Source of the DNA: Sphagnum compactum | Lineage: Eukaryota; Bryophyta; Sphagnopsida; Sphagnales | Length of the DNA: 64,000 bases | Direction: 5' to 3' | NCBI GenBank assembly: GCA_965153455.1 | Contig: OZ234493.1 | Location: 2,604,001 to 2,668,000, forward strand | Shown here: one piece after another, positions 10,830-25,326 of the stretch | How positions within the stretch are numbered: position 1 is the first letter of the stretch | How the letters are laid out: each line of letters begins with the position of its first letter | Program-made: the position numbers and the translations under genes | Notes under the pieces: model-generated | Seen by the model: only the letters and a program-made list of their open reading frames with translations | Database searches by the model: none | Told to the model about the DNA's origin: nothing

Positions 10830-13800
10830 AAGAAAGAAATTAGAACTTACCAAGCTAAGTTTGGTAACAAACAAATGATGTAGTGAAACAAATGCATTTG
10901 GAAATGCACACTTGCAAAAACACATTTACAGAAGCACGTGCATTTACAAAGGCAACAAAAAAGAATAACCCAAAACAAAATTTAGGTCAACCACCACACA
11001 CATTGTAATAAAGAAGGAGAAACAACAAACCTTCACAATGCACATTTGTAATACATTTTGAAATGTTTTACTAACTACATGGGCTTTGTAGTTGATCAAC
11101 TAATAAAAAAAGAATTGATTTTGTGGAAATTAAATTTCATTTGAATGAAAATAATGAATGAGATTGGATGCAATTTGAATTGAATTGGAGTGAATTGAAT
11201 TTTTAAAAGCTTAATTCAAATTTCATTAAATTGAATTCATATTCGATTAGATTTATATTCTATTGAAGAGAAATGGGATGCTAATTGGTGTAGATGGTAT
11301 TGAAAATCTACTCGTGATTATGTTCTTGAAAGAAAAAAACCTTTGAAGAGACATAAATCTGAAAAAGATGCCTTTCCATTCATTTTTACTTGGGAATCAA
11401 TCATTAAACATATTATAGTTTGAAAGTATTCAAAATTTTATTTATGAAACCTAAAGTTGTCCTACCTAAACCAATTCCCATGAATTATTGTCACTAGGAT
11501 TTCAATTGGAAGTCTTTTTAACATAGGGTAATGGATAACATAGACAAAAACAAAATGGATATAAAACAAAAATTTCTTCTAGGTTACAAAGACATAGAGG
11601 GCATTCTAGCATCCTACTTGAAATTTTGACCCTTGTAGGTTGAAATTTAGTTACATTCAACAACTAGATTGCCTCCATAAGAACAATTTAAAAAATTCCC
11701 TTTTGAACTTCAAAAGTACACAAAAAGTTTTACACGAATGGACACAATTAGTCATGTCGAAATGCAACAAATCTTTTTCTATGCCATGCACCTACCTTAT
11801 TTAAAAATTTGATAGCAAATTCATATTTTGGATTTTATGGATTTAAAGGATTTTTGATGGATTTTTGTTTCAAAAAATACTTATTTATTATATGTTATGT
11901 ATGAATTGCATGTGCAATTTCTCCTCATACATATTTTCATTTTTGGCTATTTACGGTTTTAATTCCCCCTCACTCCAAATTTTTTTAGCATTATAGGTGT
12001 CAAATTGAATATTCCATTGAATTACTAAACCCTATGGCATGAAAAAACTATGGAATATACTTTAATAATTAAATATTTATTTAAATTCTAATTGAAGTTC
12101 CACTTTGAAAATGTGAGGAAAAGATATGAACAAAAGTAATGGAGATGGAGGTTTATTATTTTAATAATATCTCCCCCACCCTTTCTTTGTTTCATATGTT
12201 CCGATATGGTTTCCAATAAATCACCATTATTTACATCTATATCAAATTTGATTTTACTATATAACATGGGCATGATAACACACATTAGCATGTGCATTGA
12301 TGTGTTGTTAATGTGCCTTTTCATGCCCATGTTGGTGGCTAAAACAAAAGAATGAAATAGTTATTAGGAAAAAAAAAAGTAGTCTATGGAAAAACACATG
12401 TTAATATGCCTCTTCATGTTTTTAAGAAATAACAGTTAAATGATAATAATTTAAATTACATACATACACACATATGGGCTATTTGAAACCGTAAACCATA
12501 GACTTTGGATAAATCCAAAAACATAGTTGCCATATGTAATTTATTTACATGAATACATTTTCTGGGTTCTAACATTTCCTTATTGTCATAATTTTAAAGA
12601 AACGAAGATTGTGACTTGCACCAAATCAAATATTTGAAAAGAAAAAAACCTTGTCCCCCACTCACCTGGTTGGGTCATAATGAACCCACCAATGTACCAA
12701 TTGGTTAATTTGTCCATGGGATGGGGCCATTTTTTTCATCTTGTACCTATCCCCCAACTAATTACCTATGGTTAGCTAAGTTATTTTATTTGAAGCTCTT
12801 ATTTAATTCTATTTTTTCTTTCAAAAAAATTTGGTATTTTTCCCTTTTTTCATATTTACAAGTGTTGGTGTGTTAAGGTCATTTACAAGTTAAGGTACTA
12901 GGTTAGGTTTCATGGTATCTAGACCAAAGGTGTAGAAAATTGAAATTTTCATATTTGAATTCAAACCTTGAAACTGCTTCTTTTGAAAACTAGACCAAAA
13001 ACTTGAACTAGGGTTATTGTACCTAAAAATAGGTTCTTTAAAGGTATAAGCACCAAGGCCTTTAAAAGCGCATCCCCCTCTTTCAAGCAAACAAACCACC
13101 CCCTTTCCAAATGGGTGGAAAAAATGAGTTTGATACCTTGTTTCATTGGTTGTTGGGAATCATTTTTTGATTGCATACCTCCCTAATTTTCTATTGCTTA
13201 ATACCTCACACTTCTTATGAATGTGGGTACATATTTATGTTATATATATATTTACTTATATATATATAGGGTGCAATGTAAATGTCACCTATGTAATTTG
13301 AAGTCATTAATTGACAATGTGATCATATATATGTGTTCATGTTTGAGTTGATAACTTAAAACCAAAGTCCATTGGATAGAAGATTATTTTCTTCAAATCC
13401 AAAAGGTTTTGAACAAATCAATTTATAAGAAATTGCAGTGCAACATTAATATCGGTTCACTCATTCATGCATTCACCTTACCAACCATTTTGATTTGCAT
13501 TACCTTTACCAAATCCTTTTGGAAGCTCTTTAGTTGTTACAAGTGTTAACCTTCAAGCCATATTTAAATAGGAAGATGATTTTTCTTATATTGTTTGTTC
13601 TTTCCAATGTTTTCTTTCATTTAATTATAAAAATATTAAACTATTTGTGATGTTTTGATTTTGGTAATACTACAACACTTCTTTTCGTGCAAGTTTAATG
13701 TCGTTTTGATTTAGTTTATCAATATTATTTGCACTTTGATTAGTTTGAGGTTGTAAGTATTTTTCATTGTTTACCAAACTGATTTGGTAGTGACTAATTC

Positions 13801-14230
13801 AACTATACATCTATCATTCCCATTTAGAATTAGGTAGCTTACATACTATTATCTTTTGCAAAAAAATTACATAAAATGATTTCTGAATGGACTTCAAATT
13901 CAATTTCAATCCGCCTTTTGGTAGATTCCACTTTGTCGATTCATTGAGTGGTCTTAGAAGGAATTCATTTTCCTCATTCTCTAGTTCCTGGGTTTGTTTT
14001 CTGGGTTTGCAAAGCGATTGTGTTTTTCTTAGTGTTTTGAGGATTGTGTTTGGAAGAGTAGCAAAATTTTAGGAAAGTTGTTTGCAAATTTTTGTTCAAG
14101 GCCTTTTCTTCAATGTCAAACTATTCTTTAGTCATGTTGTTTTTGTTTGTTTGCTTGTTATTTTATTTGTTGGAATTGATAGTTGCCATTATTACCATGT
14201 GTGTTTGAACAAATTCCTTGTGTTGTCACA
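10830..14230. other. AT-rich intergenic DNA, no gene recognised
   Basis: Long stretches of AT-rich sequence with TATATA microsatellite patches near 13,242-13,268. No open frame here has family character. Confidence 0.55.
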
Positions 14231-14232
14231 CT

Positions 14233-14652
14233 CTATTTATGTTTTCTTTGAAACCATTGAGTTGGAACATCATTGGTGGAATGAACCTCATTGATTAATT
14301 GGTGCATTAGGGAATGAAAATTGCATGCATAATATTTGTATAGTGCATTATTAATACGTTCCATGAGATAGTATTGTACTCCCACTAACCAATCATAAGC
14401 TTCATTGTGATCATTTAGCCTTGTAACTACATGAGGTTTAAGTTCCCGTGCCATCTCAATTTCATTCAACAAGCTTCCAATTTGTGTTTCCATTCCTTTC
14501 ATAGGACCTTTGAATTCTTGGAAGTTCAAGAGGAAATGGAAGACCACATCCATGGGAAAATATTGTGCTAACCTCTCTACATTGTGAATTGTGTTTGATA
14601 GTTGCTTGATGCATTGTAGAATCTCATCATCTTGCAACTGAATTGGATCCAT
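14233..14652 (-). CDS. Hypothetical 139-codon frame, possibly an exon or transposon fragment
   Basis: The frame starts at an ATG (MDPIQLQDDEILQC) and runs without stops through a charged, helix-like sequence with MRELKP-like and EAYDWLVGVQYYLMERI segments. It is far less AT-skewed in amino-acid content than surrounding frames. Just upstream on the same strand, in another frame, 15,077-14,880 reads QQTTPKKQQLLLQVYEEVME followed by AKYVAQKHLASTTSHFAF, also protein-like. The sequence between them looks intron-like or decayed. I recognise no family. It may be a two-exon gene or a broken mobile-element protein. Confidence 0.25.
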   Translation of the reverse strand: MDPIQLQDDEILQCIKQLSNTIHNVERLAQYFPMDVVFHFLLNFQEFKGPMKGMETQIGSLLNEIEMARELKPHVVTRLNDHNEAYDWLVGVQYYLMERINNALYKYYACNFHSLMHQLINEVHSTNDVPTQWFQRKHK

Positions 14653-15129
14653 ATTCTTCTTTATAAAAAGCTTATTGAAAATAAATTAGTCACAATTACT
14701 GAACCTATTATCTCAAAGATGATACATGAGGATGGTAAACACAATGCACAAGCAACAACAAGAAGTTGAATTCTTCTAGGAATGGAGTTATAAAAACACC
14801 ACATTAATAGTGCAATAATTTCCAAATTTTGTTGTAATAATATTGGTTTTCGTTCTTTGAAAAGAGAAAAAAATGTGAGGAGAAAAAGGAATGATGCAAA
14901 ATCAAAAGCAAAATGTGAGGTCGTAGAGGCTAGATGTTTTTGTGCAACATATTTGGCAATTATGTAAATGTTGTGTTGAGCTTGCACACATTGCCAAGTC
15001 TCCATGACTTCTTCATACACTTGCAACAAAAGTTGTTGTTTCTTTGGTGTTGTTTGTTGTGGACTTGGAGAGTTTTGCTATTGGAGGAGCAAAATGAAGA
15101 GGGGGCAATCCTCCAACCTTTGTGATAGT

Positions 15130-16169
15130 GTAAAATAATTTCAAGGAATGATGTTCTTTGAAAACATGAGAACCTTTAGGGCTTAGGAACATTGGTTCAT
15201 AATACTAACATTGAGTTAAAGAGTCCTATGAGCTGTTAGCGAACATCACCATTTAAATAAAATATCTAGATTTTTTAAAGATTTGGTGTTAAGTTACTAT
15301 GCTCTTAATATTCTCTTGTAGTGCCACATAAGTAGCCACCTCATATTTGATGTTAGCTAACATTTTATATGTGAATCTTACAAAATTGTATATGAAAAAT
15401 CCTTTAACATTGAGTTATGGATGACTTGCAATTAGGTGTGAATCCACCTTTAAATGTGTAGCCAATAGACTTGAATGTGACAGCACTCTCCCCAATTTAA
15501 ATTAGTTTTTTAGTGCAATTTGGTGATTTTTTTCCACATAAAAGAGGGAATTGATCCTAAGGCAATGGAAGTTCCTCTATGAAAATTCATGAAATCTTGG
15601 GATGAAATAAAGTTCATCCAAGAAAGTTCATCCATAATTCTATTTAACAATTATATGAAAATTCAGGTGCCTATATTCTGCAAGTACTGTGTATTCCAAT
15701 ACTATCTTTTCTGTTTGCTATATTTAAAATAATTAAAAAATAGTACTAGTGACATATAATGTTTTTCCTTAAATCAGATTTTTGAATTTTCAGAAAATTA
15801 GGCCATGTGGTTTGGAATTTTTTACACTTCCAACAAGAAATTACTGTCAGAATTTCTTAAATGTTTTGACATCTAATATTTTTCTGCAAAAATTAAAATA
15901 TTTAATATCAAAGAAAAAGGGCAATATTACAGAAAAACATTTACTATATTTCTGATATTTTACAATATTCTAATAGTTTATGATATTTTCTGCCTTTTAA
16001 AAAACATTTAATTTCACATTTTGAAATCTCTGGTGATTTTATCAGAAATAGGGAACATGAGAAAATAATGTCATGCTTTTTGTTATTTGATATATTTATT
16101 TTTGGAAATTTCAACATTTCTGAAAATAATATAATTAGTGTCAAAGCTGCCAAGGTACACTATTAGGGT
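15130..16169. other. AT-rich DNA, no gene recognised
   Basis: Repeated short words such as TTTCTGATATT and GAAATTTCAACATTT occur. The end (16,100-16,160) resembles 51,120-51,225: both have GAAA(A)TTTCAACATTT and then AAGCTRCCAAGGTAC, so an old repeat is shared. Confidence 0.4.
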
Positions 16170-16252
16170 ATGCCCATGGTTATTCAATTATTTTTGCCCC
16201 AGTCTGCCCTTTGCCCCATTTTTTTTTTCACCTTGGCATTTCTAGACAGGTT
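16170..16252 (+). mobile_element. Truncated relative of the 3,012-3,340 MITE
   Basis: It begins TGCCCATGGTTATT and continues with CTGCCCTTTGCCCCATTTTTTT, CACCTTGGCATTT and TAGACA, the same order as the left arm of the MITE at 3,012. No opposite arm is visible downstream, so only one end remains. Confidence 0.6.
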
Positions 16253-16259
16253 TGTATCC

Positions 16260-19200
16260 GTAAAGTAAGGAAAATTTATTAAAACTCAGTATGAAATGCT
16301 GAAACTCAGCATTTAATGCACAAGGTTCGAGAGGGATTACAGTAGCTGTACGGGTAGGAGTAGTGAATATATATATATGTAGCAGCAGTGGAGGCGCTCA
16401 GGAAAAAAAATTCAATTTTGATGGTTTTCTCAGTTTCACCCTGCCTTTCTTTTTTCCCCCTTGAATGCTAATGTACTTTTTTGCAGGTTTAAAAAAAAAA
16501 TCTCACCCTGTTTATGACCGAACTCAGGGTACTGGTGCTGTCTTTCCCTGACTTTACCAATAACTCTAATATGTATAAAAAATAAAAAATAAAGATAAAT
16601 AACTATATAACAGTTACACTGTTATTATTTTGAGTGGTAGAATACTTAAGAATATTTATGCTTTATATGTATTTGGCGAATTTAAATTATTTTTTCTAAA
16701 TTTGGCGATTAGGGCCATTCCTTTCCACAAAAAATGTTAGAATGTGTAGAAAAAATAAAATTTCAGGTTGAAACAATGAAAATAAATTCCCCCAAAAAGA
16801 ACCTAGCAATGTGGTATATAGAGAGGTTTTGGAAATGTAATTTGTAGCTGTAATTTTTGTAATATGTACCGTCAAATACACACACACCTGTGCATTAGGC
16901 ACAGGGTTCAAACTAGTATGTGTAAATAAGACATCATTGCACACCCAAGCACACAGCCTGTTAGGCCAAGTCACAGCAAATAGCCTAATTTCCAAAGGCA
17001 TATATTCCAACCAGGGTTTGTTTTTCAATTTTGTGATGTAGCCACAATGGCAAAGCATCCACAAAAGGAAAGAGCCCTCTTTGGCTACAGTTCAGAGAGG
17101 ATATTAGACATTTTCTAGAATCCTGCTATGTATTGGTGACAGTGTTTTTTCTTTCTGTTCAATTTTATGATGTTGCTGCATTGGCCATCTTCCATAAGGA
17201 GATTCATCCATAAGAAGATTTAGCCACACTTGGCTATAGACAAGCTATGAGGGTAGAAATTTTATTAAAATCCTTTTATATCCTCACTACTTGCTTGTTG
17301 AAAGTGTAGTAGAAACATGGCGATTTTATGAAAAAAAAATTCAATTTTTGGCAATTTTTTTTGGAAATTTTTTGTGGGGAAATATTCAACATAATATATA
17401 CTTTTTTTGAAAAGGTGTTGCCTAGATGCAAAACTTTGAACAAAAGATTTTTGGCTGGTTCCAAGAGTTTGTCAATCTAAAATAAAAAATCACCCCAGAC
17501 ATCAGTCAAACCCTCCACACTGCAGGGACAGGTCCTGAGGAAGAGAGGAGGGCATACTTACTTCCCCTGTAAATTGACTCAAGGAGTATCAAGTCAGCTA
17601 TTTTCATATAACTTCCCAACAAAAAAAATTATTATGGTATTATTCCCTCTCCATGAACTTAATAACTTAGGCCCTAGGTTTTCAATGTTTTTCATCCATG
17701 TGAAAAAACATGGGAATTGGCTAACTTATTAGTAGCTAATGAAGTAGAGTCAAAGTCAGTCTTTCAATCTTGTAAGTTTCGAAACGGTGGCTTTGGAATG
17801 TGTAAGCAAGCTCATCAGCACACGCCCACAAGATATGACTACTAGGCAATTTTCAACTCCAGGCATGGAATCCGAAAAATCATGCCTTGCACAGAGAGTG
17901 TGTGTCTGACTGTTTGCTAGAATTTGCTAAAGCCTTTCATTCCATTCACATCAAGGAAATACATGTGAATTGAATGATGTACCTTCATGATGCCTTACAA
18001 TGTTATGAGTGTAAGTTTCAATTGAACAATAGATGAGGGTAGTTTTTTCAATTCGAAATAGTCATTTAAAAAAAGCTTTTGGAGTGCATTCAATTGACCA
18101 AGAGATGAAGGTAGTTTATATGGCGTGTAAATCTTGTGTAAGTGTGAATGATTGAGGGTCCAAAATAGACCGAGTGGAGGTGATGGTGTAACCTGTGCTG
18201 GTCAACTCAGCTGAGTTTGTCGATTATAGACTAGGTAAGTTTGTGAGAGGTCGATGGATGGATGGTTACTGGACATATCGTGATAGTGCCAAAGGTATTT
18301 TTGGTAACCAACGACCTCAAGCTGCTTACTAGATGTAATCAAGGGGAAGGCTAATCTCACTGACTTTGTATTGCATTCTGATTGTGTCTTGAGTTGCGTG
18401 CCATTTTCTGATACAAGCCTTCTTCTTCTTCTTCAATGTAGATGAATAATCTACTTCTCATCCATGAAGAGCCCTTTCTGTCTGTGAAGAGGGCTGCTTA
18501 TTAGAAATATTGGTTACCTCGATTTGGTGATTATGTCCTGTAACCAGCTTGAGGCCACTAACTAGCTACTGGATATACTCTGAATGCTCCCATGCCTTGA
18601 CTATATCTGGTAGCTGACATCCTCTTGTCCGTTTATCTAGTCCACAACGTACCATTCATAGGGATTGCATGATAACATAACCCTCTTGTTGATGGATGAA
18701 AAATCATGTAACCCTCTTTTCAATGGATGAAAACTCATTTTCCAATGTCCTGTCCAAATGATGTACACCTAGAAAAAGAAGGGCTCCAAGGTCAGTGGAT
18801 ACCTGGATGGTAACCACTTTCATTACCTACCTACTGACCTATGATGCATTATTCACTTACATAGGTAGTAGTCACCTAGATAGTGTGAGGTGGAAGTAGG
18901 TTTACACCACATAAGTTACCAAGGGTGGAACCGTGGTAACTCAGGTGTGGTTCATCAACAACCAAATGAATCAATAACAAGTTTCTAATGGTGGGTGGTG
19001 GGTTACAAGATCCTCAGAAAGGCTGCAAATACCCTAACCCAATCTCTCAAAGTTGTAAGAGCAAACTCAACTCAAAACTTCCAATTTGAGATGCAATGCA
19101 GACAATTGTCATGCATGTTAGAAAGCAGCAAAAAGGAAGTATCTGATATCACATGGCAAATTCACAGAAAGAAAGTGGGGGTGATGGAACTGCCTGAAGC

Positions 19201-21080
19201 TGCTTACCATCTAGATCTGGATAGATCTGAGAGATGGCACCACAAGCATATCATTTCTTACATTTTGGGGTAAGTTCCTTTGATGGGTTTCAGTTTACTG
19301 GGATTGATCTGCTCAGAGGTCATGAGAACCCTAATCTCATCATCTAAAGGGATTCTTGGCAGGAGATGCCAGTGTTGCCTTGCTGCTAGATCTCTCAAGA
19401 GACTCTGGTGACAGTCCCAACATTTGTGTGAATGTATACTTCATATGGTCAGCATGATTTCTTAGTGTGCGATTTTTGCAGCTTGAGAAGCAGTGGCATC
19501 ACTTTAGTTCAAGTTCTCATGGTGTTTGTGAATATTAAAAGAGTTTCAGAAGAATAGACTTGTCCTTTGTGAAGCATTGTGCAACAGTCAAGACCCAGAC
19601 CCTCCACCATTGATTGCAACGTTGGCATCATTGACCTGAAATACAGTCATGCATTCTCAAGCTGCAAATCATATTTCTCACTTGCGTAATGCATCTTCAG
19701 CTGCTTCATATATTACGACAATTGCAGAAAACCCCCACAACAAACATTTTGAAAACTAACATAAAAAGAATGAGTATGGTCATAACCTTGTAATTGTCAT
19801 TGAAAAAACAAACCATTGTAAACTAACAAATAAAAAAGAACTCCCATATTCTCCTGGAGCACAAAGAGAGTTTTGGTGAAAGCTGTTTACAACATGGGCC
19901 TGGGTCACATAGTTTTTCACAGCTTCTTGTCATGCCTGCAACCCTCAGCAGCTCATCCATCTAAGACTTCCAGTTTCACACACATTCATAGTTTGTCTTT
20001 GGCAGGCCAAGCCCCCCTCCTTGTGCATAGGGTTTCCTCCCACACACCCTAACTCCTTACTAGCCATCTTCTTTGTCAATCAGAGGTTAATTGAAGATAC
20101 TTGGCTCTTGCAATACTTCCATGTTCCTTCTCACCTCCTATGCACTTCAGGAACTCTTTGTTGTCTGCCATAGTTCTCACAAGCATGCTTGTTGGTCAGA
20201 GACATTTTCTACATGGGACCTTCCACAATAGTCAAGTATTATTATATTTCTTTGCACATGGAGTAAATGAAACCCCCCAAACTCTAGACTCTGAGACTAA
20301 AAGCTACAAAAGCCAGGAAGAAGCAAAATCTTCAAATCCAATGGAGGTTGCAGATTACAACAAGTGACTCATTGCGTAATGGCTCTATGCCTCATGGCAA
20401 GTTCAAACCAGCGATAGTTCAAATAGGAAATGTTCCACAAAGTTCCCAAAATTCAACTCACAATTAGTCTACAACAACACCTCATGAACATTCCTCAAAA
20501 TGTGAAACCAATTGAAAACTACGTCATCCATAGTCGCCAATAAACGTCTCACAAAGAACATAGACATGCTTTGCTATGGATGACAATCAAGAGGAGTCGT
20601 GTGTGAAAATAGAAACCAAAAAAAATCCAACTTTAATAGTGATACTCAAGTTTTAACTACTCCCACGAGCTCCACTTTTGCAAAGTTTGTGGTTACCATC
20701 AACCTAGTTTAGTTCTTACTAAACCTACATAAACCCAAATACAAGCACAATTGACAATCAGAGAAAGAAGGTGTCTTCAACACAATATCCACTTGGTTGA
20801 TATCTAATGAAAAGAGGGACACATTAGTTGGATTTGCAAGTTTTGGGAAACATTGTTGTAACCTAGGGAGATAGAGAGAGGAAGGGTGTCAAGATTGTTC
20901 GTAAACTCATATTTTGGACCCAACAAGGTACATGAGAGATTGTCACATACATACTAATAGGAGGACATAGCTCCATGTGTATATATGAAATGGCCATCTT
21001 GCTTTGAATGAAACTTCAATGAAGGTTTAATGTGGTCTTTGATTCTACCTGCATGATGAGATGCAAATCCACGTATAGGC
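16260..21080. other. Mixed-complexity intergenic DNA, no gene recognised
   Basis: 17,500-20,100 is less AT-biased than its surroundings. It contains a 92-codon frame (18,995-19,273) and another of 88 codons (20,101-20,367); neither has recognisable domains nor convincing splice partners. These may be remnants of genes or long non-coding RNA, but nothing supports a call. Confidence 0.4.
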
Positions 21081-21620
21081 ATTTCACATAAGTATGTGGT
21101 AAGCAAGGATGATATGTATATACTTAGGTTATACGTACTTAATTTATATGTACATAGCCAAACTACATACCTACTCTATACATACCTAGCTCTACATATA
21201 AGTTACATTATTTAAATACCCTACCATACCTTGCCTATACCCTACATATACCCTACCCAACCTACCTATGCCTTTCTTATACCTTAGCCTTACATTAAGA
21301 AGTGAATACCTTAAATACTTAAATATATTGCCTTACCCTAGCCTAATTTACCTATACCCTACCCCTAAATAAATTACATACCATATGTATACCTTACTCT
21401 ATCTTACGTACCTTATGTTAACTTAAATAAATCATGTCCTATATACCTACCCTACTTTACCCTAAATACCCTACCTACCTATACCCTACCTTACATACAT
21501 ATATATACTACCTATTGTAACTTATAACTCCCATTATTTACTTAGGTATAATTAACTAACAACTCCTAGGTTAAGTTAAATACCTACAATCATACCTATG
21601 TAATACATTATTAGTTGGTT
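21080..21620. repeat. Degenerate TACCTA/TACCCTA/TACATA simple-repeat tract
   Basis: About 500 bp is made almost wholly of short words such as CTACC, TACCTA, TACCCTA, ACATA and CCTTA with no fixed period. It is an old, scrambled microsatellite. CCCTAAAT-like words occur in it but not as a telomeric array. Confidence 0.7.
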
Positions 21621-22204
21621 ACCTAATTATTTACCTAAAATACATGAATAATTTAGTGTGTAACAAAGTAATTATATATTAATTATTGCAAATACATTTT
21701 TAATAATATAAAATGAATTAGGTCAAATTTGTGAAGAATTAATTACAATATGCTTCTAATTATTAATCAACAATATAGTTCATTATAATTATATTGATAT
21801 TTTATATAATTTAAAGATCTACTATATGGTTGCAATTATTAATTACAACTATATTACTAGATATTAACTATTACTAATTAGCATATTTTTTACTTACTTC
21901 TTTATCTATTTATTTTATTTCATTAATGTGCATTACATAATTACTTATAGATAATGTTGTATGAATTAAAATGTTTTAATTTTGTATGGATATGTGAATG
22001 TTTCTCCTTCCCAAAAGTTTTCCCCATATTGTTTATCATCATTTCCAAGTTATGAAAAATATAAATGGAAGCATTCCAAATATCTAATATATAAAAAGTA
22101 TTCAAAAAAGGAGGGCCATTTGGGATGAGCTAATTCAAATGGTTCAACCTTAAAAACCAAATCTAGAATAAAATAGGATTTTTTTACATAGGTGTAGGTT
22201 TAAT

Positions 22205-22465
22205 CAACGCGGCCTAGATCTAGGCTTAGTCTAGTGGCCTAGCTTTAGGTGCAACCTAGGAAAAGACATAACATAGGCTCCTAGGGTAGGCCTAGGTTCC
22301 TAGACCTAGGCGCAATTGCTTAAGCTTCAGGTTTTAAGTTCTTCGACTTATGTTTAGGTGCTTAAGCTTAAACTTTAAGTTCTGAGACCTAACTCAAGTA
22401 TTTAGTTTTAAGCTTAACTTAGGTTTAACCTAGGTCATTTAGGTTTTAGCTAAATGACATAGCCT
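22205..22465. repeat. Tract rich in CCTAGG and CTTAAGCTT-type palindromes
   Basis: CCTAG/CTAGG words recur about every 10-20 bp between 22,209 and 22,310, followed by AAGCTT/TTAAGC words to 22,440. The tract is built from short self-complementary words. No coding frame was seen. Confidence 0.55.
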
Positions 22466-22575
22466 AGGTGGCCAATGTTTAAATGCCACATGGCCAAGCC
22501 TAAATGGTCAATGTCTAAATGCCATGTGACTTAGCTTGGATGGTCAATGTTTAAATGCCATGTGGCATTTAACAA
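22466..22575 (+). repeat. Three-copy 36-bp tandem repeat
   Basis: GGYCAATGTYTAAATGCCA starts at 22,470, 22,506 and 22,542, an exact 36-bp period, each followed by a diverging CATGTGG or CATGTGA segment. Confidence 0.8.
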
Positions 22576-22579
22576 ATCA

Positions 22580-25320
22580 AAATTCTATTTGACTAATCAA
22601 TCGGGGTTTGAGTGATCACCCTAATGAACACCACTTAAAACCACCCAAAGAACCACTAATGAATACACCTACTGCCCAAGCACCCTAAAAAAACCACACA
22701 AAAAATTTGAACCAAACCACCCAATCATCTATTTAGTGGTTTTATTATCCAACCAAGGACCAACCATTACCTTAAACCACTAAGCTTATTGAAAACCCAC
22801 TATAGTGGTACCACCACAAAATGAGTGGTTTGCACATTGGTCTAACCACATATTTTCTAGTAGTGCAAAAAATGTATAAACAATGGTAGGGGTTTGTAGC
22901 CCACCTTTCTTCTTCAAGCCCAACACTTTTTGCCCCAACTATATCTTGCTTATTCCATTCATCCCAAAATTTTCAATGACTAGAGTACACATATTTTCAA
23001 AAGGTATAGATCTTGTTAATACCTTAGTGTGTTATCAAACTTTTTTTTGACTTGCAAGTGGAATAACCGAATAACAAATGACCCATCTTTGTGAAATTGA
23101 ATTAGAACTTGAACTCACATCAAGAGAAAAGGACTCCATGGGTGCATAGGAAGCCCAAGATGTAGCATCGCGGTTTTTTGTTTCCCAATAGTCTTTTTGT
23201 TTTGCCAACAATAAAATGGTTGAAGGATTTCCAATTGTTGATGTATGAGCTTTAGAATGAATAGTAGATCCTAAACATTTTGCTTCCAATCTAGGTTTTT
23301 TGGGAAAAACCACCTCTATTCGAATTTTTGTGAACTTTCCATGAACCTTAAACCAAATAAAAATGACGAACATGAATAAATAGTGAGGAATCCCACCAAA
23401 GTAGGAGCATAAGGACATAATGACCAAAAATTGAATGCCAAAATAGGAACATCAAGAACACAACAACCAAGAGCTGAGCACCGGAGTAAGACCATCAAGA
23501 ACATGATGACTAAGAGCAGAAGCACAAGAGCATGACCATGAAAAACACAATGACTAGGAGTTTGAGTGCCGTTGTAGGACTAGCAAGAACACAACAATCA
23601 AAAGCTGAGTGAGAGAGCAAGACCACCAAGAACATGATGGCCAAGAGCTAAACACTAGAGTAGGAGCACCAAAAACACACAGACCATGAATCAAAACCCT
23701 AATCCGACGAAGTCGAAACCCTAAAAATTTGAGAAAGAGGGAAAACCCTAGTCGGAAGTGCAAAGGAAAAGGAGTAATGAAAAAATAACAAGAAGAAAAA
23801 TAAGCTTTTTAACTTACAAAACGTTTTTTTTTTACTCTTTGGACCTCTCCTACTTTCAAACCTCATAACTTTCTTATTTCTTATTCATTTAAAATGATTT
23901 AAAGTGCCACCTGAAGTTCTACAAATCAACTTGAAGCTCTAATAACAACAAACAATATACAAGGACTTTTTTAGGTGTTTGCGAACCAGCATTTGTGATG
24001 TTCGATGGTTTATTTTTTTTATGTTCTTAACCCCCTTTACTTTGGGGGATGTAACTTTCTCATTTTTAATCCATTTTCAACAATTGTTAGTGTGTCAAAC
24101 GTGCCAAGAGGAGGGGTTCAAGTTTTGTTATGACACTAAAAGCAAGGGCGCCTTCCCCTTAGATCTTGCCTGCCCTGAGTGCTTAAGTGTTGGATCACCA
24201 GCCAATCTACCTTAGTGTTGTCAAGGTATTGTCCAGCCATATACCCCTTATTTGAATCATTATGAATGTTTACCAAATCCAACATAGAGTGTTAATTATT
24301 CCCTCAAACCCCACCCATAAACATGAAAAACTGAACAGGCTAAAGTGAGATCTTGAATCTCATCACTTAATTCAATCACTATCAGTTTTATGGGTGGGGT
24401 CAAAAAAAAAAAACAAATTAATTAAAACTTGGATGTGAGAAATATTTTTGTAGAGTCATGTTCTGAAGGCTGCTGCAGTAACCAGCAATACTGGCCATTG
24501 CCAAGAACCCAAGTTCGACAATGAAGACGAAACATCGTCATCTTCACATTGACACTGCTGTAAAGCAACACCACAAGTGGGTATCCGGTATGTGACCCTG
24601 CAAAATAAAAATTGGATGAAGAAAAGTCAACACTTTTGAGGGTTTTTCATCGGTCAAATAGGACCAAGAGAAGGTCAATAGTGTGACAAGTACAACACAT
24701 ACGTATTTCATAAATTGCATATGGATGAAATGTCATAAGGACTAGGCATTTCTGGGTTGTGAAAAGACACGTCTTGGGATTCATTGCACCTTCTTGGGTT
24801 CTTTGCTCTTTCCCAAGTTACCAACTTCTTGGCCAATTGTGCTTTGTACTACAGATTAGCTCTTCAATAGTTACTTACGATCAGAAGTGGAAGTGGAATC
24901 CATCTCTCTCACTGGGACACAATGGTCAGATTATTCTGCAAGGCTCTTTGCACTTCCAAAACCGGAGGTCATACTGGGAAGTTGCAACTCTTGCAATTTG
25001 GCATGTAGATCAAATACTGGCCTTCCCCTTATAAATCCAAGCAACAGGAAGGCAGCAAAGAATGTGGACAGTATCATAAACAGTGGTCTAATCCAATTGG
25101 GATTCTGCAAATTCCACTCTGGACTCAATCCAGTGGCCATTGGCTGTTTACAGAAATTGTGAGCTTGCAAGAAGAACCTAATTCATGGACGTGGCATGGA
25201 AACAAAACATAATGGAGAAAGTAGGTAGTTCTATTGAAAAGTTTCATTTTCAGAAAGATGAAAGGAATGTCCCATCCTATAAATAAACTATATATACCAC
25301 TGTTGACGAAAACTTATGTT
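22580..25320. other. Intergenic DNA, no gene recognised
   Basis: 23,430-23,680 repeats words of the type GAACACAACAACCAAGAGCTGAG and CATCAAGAACATGATG, a degenerate tandem array on a roughly 55-70-bp spacing. 24,430-25,260 has balanced base composition but no domain that I recognise. Confidence 0.4.
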
Positions 25321-25326
25321 GCTTGT

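Noticed and set aside
22205-22575. Possible CRISPR-like or regulatory repeat array
   Set aside because: This is nuclear plant DNA; the repeats are degenerate short tandem units without unique spacers.
24480-24600. Possible snoRNA or other small RNA near 24.5 kb
   Set aside because: No paired C/D or H/ACA boxes with proper spacing could be found.
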